64,000 nt of DNA, from NCBI GenBank assembly GCA_963693365.1, contig CAVNZM010000014.1:1302001-1366000 (forward strand). Direction: 5' to 3'. The first letter of the stretch is position 1. Each line of letters begins with the position of its first letter. The notes beneath the pieces are model-generated. The model was given only the letters and a program-made list of their open reading frames with translations. It had not been told where the DNA came from and searched no databases. Below, one piece after another: positions 49,155 through 64,000 of the stretch. A program made the translations under genes and the position numbers. The DNA comes from Amoebidium appalachense. Lineage: Eukaryota; Ichthyosporea.

Positions 49155-49503
49155 CTACAGCGCCAGCCACGTCGCCGTCTCTGCCTGCTGGCACAGATCG
49201 AGGTACTCCGACGACCGCAGGAAACGTGTGTAGATATCTTTGGACATCAGATTCTGAATAGCCAGCTGTGCCTCACTCAACATGTGACAGTCACAATCTT
49301 TCGCCTTAATCCTCTTACTGATCTGTTCGCGAATCGTCGCCGGAATATTGACTTCGTTGGGGGCATTTTGGACGAGGAAACGAGACCAAATTGTCTTGAC
49401 TTCCTTCCCCAATTCTTCGGCTTTTTTGTTCGATTTTTCGAACTGTACGCATGCCTCCCAGAAGTCGAGGTTCTCCTGGTTGTGCTCGCGTGTAATGTGC
49501 TCG

Positions 49504-49546
<43 letters not shown>

Positions 49547-49565
49547 CGTGGGGGGGGGGGGGGGG

Positions 49566-49608
<43 letters not shown>

Positions 49609-50758
49609 ACGCGCGCGCGCGCGTGTGTGTGTGTGTGGCTTGTTGCACCGAAAGAATGTGGATGTGGTTGTGGTGGTTTTGGTGTTGGGAGTGGCGTGAA
49701 GAAGGGAGGGAGAAGAGGGTGGTGTTGGATAAAGGACGTGGTGGTGTAAGCTAAGAGCTAAACAGACAAAAAAAAAAGAAAGAAAAAACAAAAAAAACCA
49801 TGAAACGAAGGACTCAGAAACCCAGCTCCTAACCCCAACAACCCATCTCCGAGCCCATCTCCGAACCCTCCTCCTCCTCCCCCCCTCCCCCCCCTTCCCC
49901 CCCCCTCCTCCCCCCCCCCCCCCCCCCCCCCCCTGTGTCCTTTGTACTACGACCCTCTTTAACATATAGGTGTCTACTGGCCAAACATTAACCAAATTGT
50001 GCTAAGCCTTTAGTGAAAAGACTACGACCCTTAAAACACCGCATTTGAAGCTGAAAATTTGAAACGACACGCGAGAAATTTTCCTCACAGGCCATTGGCT
50101 CCATTTGGCTTCCAATGGCTTCCAGAAGGTGCTATCACGGCCGGAAACGAGAAGGAATGGCGGGGGGTGGGAGGGGGGGGGGGGGATGGTGGTGGTGGTG
50201 GTGGTGGTGGTGGGAGGGGAGGGGGGGGGGGGGGGGGGGGGAGGGGGGGGAGGATAACATGGTGCACGGTGCGCTGAATTCAAAGACAGAGCCAAGCGCA
50301 CTGGGCAGTAAAACTGAGTGCAACATCAGTGACTGTGTGCTTGTGGAGGTGGCCGATTGTTGTTTTTGTCGGGGAAGGGGAGGGGGGAGGGGGGGGGGGG
50401 GGGGGGGGGGGACGGGGGTTTAGAATGTGTTACAGAGTATGAAGGTCACATTCACAATGGACAACACAAGACAGATTCTGCAAAGCACGCACAATTGAGT
50501 ACGAATCATAAGCAGAGCCCATCCTCAGAGTTGGCGGGCATAATCCATCCACAATAAGGCGAAAGGGGGGAGGAGGGGGGGGGGGGGGGGGGGGGGGGGG
50601 GAGGGGGGGGGAGGAGGGAATGCACCTGAGGGTTGGAAAAGACAAAAAGTCACGAAAAGACTAAGCCAGAAACCGGAAACCGGGAAGGAAAAAAAAAAAA
50701 AAGAAGGGCAGAAGGCACTTGAGAGGTGAGGGGGGGGGCGAGGGGGGGGGGAGGGAGA

Positions 50759-50798
<40 letters not shown>

Positions 50799-51784
50799 TA
50801 AAGTAACACATACCGGAACATCTTGTAGCCGTCGGGGCACATCAGCAGAGTGGCGAGGTTTGTGCTCCATTCGGGTGCCTCCATGGCCCGGGGATCGATG
50901 GGGGGTCGCTGCTCTGCTTGCTCCATCACCGCCTTCGTGATGGAGGCCTCCTGCTTCTTGGGGGGACGGTGCACCCACCAGAATGCACGCTCTTGCGTCT
51001 CGAAGATCTGTGTCTGTTTGTGTGAAAGGTAGAGTTAGGCTTGAGTGGTGTCTAGTCGGTGGTGGTGAAGGTGTGAGTTTTTTTTGTTTTGTTTTTTTTG
51101 TTTTTTTTTTGGAAGGGAGGGGGGGGGGGGGGGGGGAAGGAACAGGGGGGCGGGGGGAGAGGGGGGTTTGAATGCGGAACACGGTACGAAGTACGCATAC
51201 ACGACGAGAAGCATGGTGCAGGACACATGCAAAGGCCAACATTCAAGTATGCAACATCAGCCATTTTTTTCTTGGAAGGGAGGGGGGGGGGGGGGGGAGG
51301 GGGGGAAAAGAACAGGGGGGCGGGGGGAGAGGGAGGGTTTGAATGCGGAACACGGTACGAAGTACGCATACACGACGAGAAGCATGGTGCAGGACACATG
51401 CAAAGGCAAACATTCAAGTATGCAACATCAGCCATGCGCACAATATGCGTCATAAGCAGAGCCCATTCTCAGGGAGGACCCAAGTCATCAATTGCGTCTG
51501 AGTTTCGACCCCTTTGCCTGTGTATATACGAGGCTCCAACTCAGACAGCAGCATCAACTGAACTTGGGCGGGTCAACCCGTCTTGATCAAAGACAAGCAG
51601 GGTTGCTTATGCAAGCAAGGTGAGCAAAACGGTGAAGATGTGTGTGCAAACTTATGCAGTGCAGAGAAAAATGCGCTTACAGAGAAAAATGTGCTTACAG
51701 ATGCACGACACAGAGCAACCATGCCCGGTTGCATCGAGGGGAATGGGGGAACAGGGGGGGAGAGAAGGAGCCTCTAATGTGTGT

Positions 51785-51879
<95 letters not shown>

Positions 51880-52692
51880 CGCGCATGCGCGAGGGCACGT
51901 ATGGTGTGAATTTTTTTGTGTACATGCCCGAGGATGGACATTAAACCTTTTTGCTTGTGTGTGTAAGCATTTGTGTATCTGTTGCAAACCTGCCTTTGTA
52001 TACATTTTGCTCTTTCATTGCACGACTTAGGCTTGCGTCGACACGTCTTTAGAGGATAACCCCGTAGAAAGGCACACTCAGGAAAATGGAAAGTAAACCT
52101 CTGAGTCGTCCCTTAACCAACATAAAAGAAAGCGGGACCCAATTCCTACCTGCAGTGGTGTTCTCTCCTTTGCCGCGTTAATCTGGTCTGTGGCCTGCTG
52201 CACTACAAACTCCCACCGCCTGCGCAGTTTTTTCTGCAGCTTGGCAAACGCCTCCAACTCATACGGCTTCATACTCTTTGCACCCTTCTTCATGTTGCAC
52301 TTGACCAGGTACACAGCATAGTCGAAATCCGTGGGCACACCGCTCACACTGGGCCAGAAATAGGGTGTTTGGAAACGCAGGAACTGTTCGGCTGAGTCCA
52401 GGATGGGGGAGTATTCTTCCACGGGGAACACGTATCCTTCCTTGAAAAGTTTGTGAGCGAAAATGGACGCTTCATTGCGGTCGAATTTCAGATTTGACTG
52501 CAGCCAGTCGAGTAACTCCGCTGAGGTAAAGCATGAGGGAATCTGTTTTAGCAGAGTTTTGCGGTCTTTCACCTCAATGCCCGACTCAGGCTGCTGCATG
52601 CTCAGGATTACTTGCTCGAACTTTTCAAACCGCCGCTCGCGCGCATCCATGTCATCCTCCGGCTGGATGCGCACTTGAACAGAAGCCGCCAT
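49155..52692 (-). CDS. DEP-RGS regulator of G-protein signalling, without GGL domain
   Basis: Three exons, all phases agreeing: 52692-52150 (phase 0 end), 51007-50814 (phase 2 end) and 49503-49155 (stop TAG), about 361 residues. Residues ~25-105 are a DEP domain ([20 protein letters not shown], then [12 protein letters not shown]). Residues ~115-200 are an R7-type helical extension ending in the R7-like VHRPP. The RGS domain begins near [11 protein letters not shown] and continues as [18 protein letters not shown], then [16 protein letters not shown] and [22 protein letters not shown] domains speed GTP hydrolysis by G-alpha subunits. In animal R7 proteins a GGL domain that binds G-beta5 lies between the linker and the RGS domain. 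Here only about 25 residues separate them. The last acceptor is inside a (CA)n tract. Confidence 0.92.
49504..49637 (+). repeat. (GT)n block forming RGS exon 3 acceptor
   Basis: GT repeats, a G run and more GT/GC repeats. On the minus strand its edge, CACACAG, is the acceptor of the RGS-domain exon. Confidence 0.95.
50415..50530 (-). repeat. dispersed repeat unit in RGS intron 2
   Basis: The reverse complement of this stretch resembles 47040-47145 (CTCTGCTTATGATTCGTACT...GTGTTGTCC). On the plus strand it ends in CATAAGCAGAGCCCAT, which recurs at about 51450. It is preceded by a G run, the mirror of the C run after the plus-strand units. Confidence 0.65.
51166..51475 (-). repeat. tandem pair of dispersed repeat units in RGS 5' exon region
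   Basis: Two nearly identical ~98-bp units (about 51166-51263 and 51339-51436), each preceded by a G-rich tract, run from TTTGAATGCGGAACACGGTA to ACATCAGCCAT. The second continues into GCGCACAATATGCGTCATAA. Their reverse complement matches 45248-45352. They lie in intron 1 of the RGS gene. Confidence 0.85.
51778..51884 (+). repeat. (GT)n microsatellite in RGS intron 1
   Basis: About 45 GT units ending in GCGCGCGC. Confidence 0.95.
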
Positions 52693-52728
52693 CTTCACTA
52701 CAACACAGCTAAACTAGTAGGTTTCAAT

Positions 52729-53145
52729 ATGGGTGTATGGTGTGCTACCAGCAAATGCTCAACTGGGTATGCTAAAAAGTTGGCTGCTTGTACTGTTGAC
52801 GTGAAAAAAGGAAGCCAAGTTGTTGCAGGCGATGCTGATCTGGAAAGTGTCGGTAATTGCCAAGTTGGGTTGTACAGTTTTTACAGCCTGCCTATCCCTG
52901 TAAAAGTACTAAAAAAAATCTCTACTAAGGTTGTGAGAGCTTATGCTGGGATTCCTTTTTCTTCGAGGTTCAACAAAGACGCCGTTCGTCCCTGAAGAGT
53001 AAAACCGTTTTTAGTCGACGCGGACGGACACATTTTCGTTCATGGTCGCCCGCACCTTGCAGCAGCATTCCACAGTAAAAAGGAGACGCTATGGAATGTT
53101 GACCTAGGTCTATTCGACGAATGGAATCTAACTTATAAAAGATAA
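52729..53145 (+). CDS. small ORF interrupted by one TGA
   Basis: From ATG 52729 the frame runs 88 codons to a TGA at 52993 and then continues open in the same frame for 49 more codons to TAA at 53143, directly overlapped by AATAAA (53145-53150). Protein-like composition continues past the TGA (VDADGHIFVHGRPHLAAAFH). It could be a recent nonsense mutation (CGA to TGA), stop readthrough or, less likely, a selenocysteine codon. The start is only 36 bp from the RGS start on the other strand, so the two may share a promoter. I recognise no family. Confidence 0.4.
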
Positions 53146-53150
53146 ATAAA

Positions 53151-55850
<2,700 letters not shown>

Positions 55851-55883
55851 CGAGACCCTGGGCTGCGAGCCTGTGACCCTTAT

Positions 55884-55888
55884 CCAAT
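55884..55888 (+). promoter_or_regulatory. distal CCAAT box of pirin gene
   Basis: CCAATGA lies about 86 bp before the TATA box at 55974, in the same orientation as the gene. CCAAT boxes bind NF-Y-type factors. Confidence 0.4.
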
Positions 55889-55919
55889 GAGATGCGAGGT
55901 AAGGTGCTTCTACAATTAG

Positions 55920-55924
55920 CCAAT
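55920..55924 (+). promoter_or_regulatory. proximal CCAAT box of pirin gene
   Basis: AGCCAATCAG, a full NF-Y consensus, lies 50 bp before the TATA box. Two CCAAT boxes 36 bp apart is a spacing often used by NF-Y. Confidence 0.5.
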
Positions 55925-55973
55925 CAGCGTGGATTTTACTTATGCCGGTTGCGTGCCTGAGGCATCGTGCGGG

Positions 55974-55981
55974 TATATAAG
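55974..55981 (+). promoter_or_regulatory. TATA box of pirin gene
   Basis: TATATAAG is a strong TATA element. Transcription would start near 56005 and give a ~230-300-nt leader before the pirin ATGs at 56236 and 56308. Confidence 0.6.
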
Positions 55982-56235
55982 CAGCTTTTTCGAAAGCAAC
56001 AGTTCACAAAAGAAAATTAAAAAAAAGCCTTTTGTTTTCTCGTTCAGACCAACCTCCTTTGTTTTACTGCCTTCTGCTGTCGAGTGCTGAAAGCAAGAGA
56101 GGAAAAAACACGTGTATAGGCTACTAAACAGGTTCTTGGCGCGATACTATTGTAGGATCTAGACGTCATATAACATTCACAGTATTTACTTTCACTCTTT
56201 TTGTTGTAAAGCTTTGTCTGGCATAACCCACACCT

Positions 56236-62368
<6,133 letters not shown>

Positions 62369-62996
62369 AATGACACTTTCCGGTCTGGGATATGATAAAT
62401 TGCATACCATTTTTACGGCTTTTTCCGCAAGGTTGGAGACTGGATTGTCTCAAAATATAGAACCTGTGGTGCGAAGGTGTAAAACTAGATAGATTTTGTT
62501 ATATAACAGACATATATATTTTGCTTAGTCCAAGCCAGATATATACATAAAGAGGTATCATAGTGGCGTGATGTGTGTTGCCAGTTTCCCGTTTATGTTC
62601 TAGTTTGCTAGTATGTAGCCACATCTCAAACCCTTTTTTCACGCGTACGTATGTTCGACACATTCAAGAGTAGCTATAGATCATGTAGTATGTAATTGAT
62701 AGTCTTCTTTTACCTCAGTTTTTGACACATATGTGAATATTTAGTGCACACACACAAGTATGACATGAAACCTGCACCATCGGATCCTCCCGTGTAAAAT
62801 TTAATGCCGCAATTGTCCAACGAGGCTCCAAAATAAACCGCTCTAATTTTCACAATTTTTAAATTTATAGTTAAACGCTACTAGTTATGCCTGCAGCGGC
62901 CAGAACCCCAGAGCGTGCACGGGTGCGCGCGGCGGGGAGCTTGAGGGGGAATCAGAATGGGTGGGGTGGGGAGGGGAAGATTTTGGGGAGAGGGAA

Positions 62997-63032
<36 letters not shown>

Positions 63033-63079
63033 GGGGGGGGGACCCTCATGTTAATAGTCATCTACTGCACGGCCATTAG
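62369..63079. other. pirin 3' region and spacer
   Basis: AT-rich sequence after the pirin stop, with an AATAAA near 62833 as a possible polyadenylation signal, then GC-rich sequence and a G run at about 62998-63040 before the next exon. I see no gene. Confidence 0.45.
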
Positions 63080-63497
63080 AACATGTGCACGATTGAAGAA
63101 AATTTCCCTAGTGGATTGCCGTTTTATCACCAGTCTCGGCCCCCTGGCTGGTCTTCCCATCGAGGAGATCACGGTACTCAGGGGGGTTTTCACGACATTG
63201 GAGCCACTCTCCGCCTGCAAACGCCTACGCTGTATAACAATGACTTCTCTTTCGGGCATTGCCACACTGGCGCCGTTGGCCGGTCTACCACTCGAATATG
63301 CCGTGTTTCGAAATCTCTCAAATCTCACTGATATCGATGCGCTGGGGCAGTGCACATCCCTTAAAGGTGTGGAAATGAAGGACGTACCGGATGTAGACAA
63401 TGTGTTGTGTTTGGCTGGCCATCCATCTCTGTGTAGGTTGGAGGTGAGAAGACAATGTCCATGGGACCTCACACAGCCGCAGCCAACGGTGAAAGTG
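63080..63497 (+). CDS. leucine-rich repeat protein, internal exon
   Basis: About 139 residues in ~22-residue leucine-rich repeats, for example LGPLAGLPIEEITVLRGVFT, LEPLSACKRLRCITMTSLSG and IDALGQCTSLKGVEMKDVPD. The exon ends at donor GTGAGT (63498). The start is uncertain; a CCATTAG acceptor before 63080 is likely, but the frame is open upstream into the G run. The repeats resemble the bacterial-surface or internalin-like LRR type also found in protists. The gene must continue past the window or in later exons. The function, probably protein binding, is not defined. Confidence 0.65.
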
Positions 63498-63879
63498 GTG
63501 AGTTTAGACTCCTCCCTGCCCCCACCCCCTGGCTGCCTTTTTCAAACACACGCGCGCGGACCGTCGGACACATGTAATCTGCATAGGCTTGGCATGTCGT
63601 ATCTTTTAGAGTTTTGTGCAATTTTCATAATCCCTGCCTGAACCAATGTGCATGTGCATGGTGAAAGGCATGAACGGTATGTATACGTTTCATGCACAGT
63701 GTGCAAGTCATGGTTGTTATTGCAAAGACGAACTGTGTGCATGTCATTTCATGCACGTTCAGGTCACTGCACTGTATGTTGCAATTGGGTGAAAGCCAAA
63801 AAAACTGCCTTGTATAAGATGGATTGATGTAACCTCCCCAACCTGTCCCTCTTTCTCTCTGACGCATTTTACTTCCCCC

Positions 63880-63910
<31 letters not shown>

Positions 63911-64000
63911 AAAAGAAAAAGACAGAGAGAAAGCGAGGGAGGGAGAGAGGGGGGGGGAGATAGAGAGAGAGAGAGAGATACAAAAAACTCGCTGTGTTGT
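63498..64000. other. intron-like sequence at window end
   Basis: This unique sequence is followed by a C run joined directly to an A run (about 63877-63914) and purine-rich repeats. No further exon of the LRR gene is seen. Confidence 0.45.

Overview
This window comes from a nuclear genome of an intron-rich eukaryote. There are no operons or ribosome binding sites. The coding sequence is cut into many short exons with GT-AG borders, and a domain can be followed only by joining exons whose phases agree. Several proteins point to an opisthokont, probably a single-celled relative of animals. These are an RGS protein with a DEP domain and an R7-like helical linker, a villin headpiece protein, ZZ fingers, a pirin, and a DNL-type zinc finger protein. 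This placement is inference, and I cannot name a species. The introns and spacers are full of G/C homopolymers of 20-60 bases, A/T homopolymers, (GT)n/(CA)n tracts up to about 270 bp, and (CT)n/(GA)n tracts. Most of the long 'open frames' here are translations of those tracts and were discarded.

Layout, left to right. 1-560: a stop-interrupted coding-like stretch. 1381-2179: a TATA-like box and a MYND-finger exon whose last zinc ligand must lie in a later exon, followed by four copies of a ~120-bp tandem repeat. 4220-26836 (minus strand): what looks like one very large gene. It has a helical N-terminus, at least 12 ankyrin repeats each in its own phase-0 exon, further probable repeat exons, two ZZ zinc fingers, a 550-residue Ser/Pro-rich linker and a C-terminal villin headpiece. 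28768-33678 (plus): an unrecognised five-exon gene whose four introns are all phase 2. 35175-42297: a nested pair of APE-type non-LTR retrotransposons; a full-length, apparently intact copy on the minus strand has split a 5'-truncated plus-strand copy.

42715-47689 (plus): a complete five-exon DNLZ/Zim17-type mitochondrial Hsp70 escort protein with a clear presequence. 49155-52692 (minus): a three-exon DEP-RGS protein that lacks the GGL domain normal for R7 RGS proteins. 52729-53145 (plus): a small frame interrupted by one TGA, starting head-to-head with the RGS gene. 55884-62368 (plus): a complete eleven-exon pirin gene with CCAAT/CCAAT/TATA promoter elements and all four metal ligands. 63080-63497 (plus): a leucine-rich-repeat exon of a gene that runs on.

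The genes do not form one pathway. The novel-looking items are the ankyrin-ZZ-headpiece architecture, the GGL-less RGS protein, the use of microsatellites as splice-site sequence, and a dispersed ~100-bp repeat family bounded by C/G homopolymers in the DNLZ and RGS introns.
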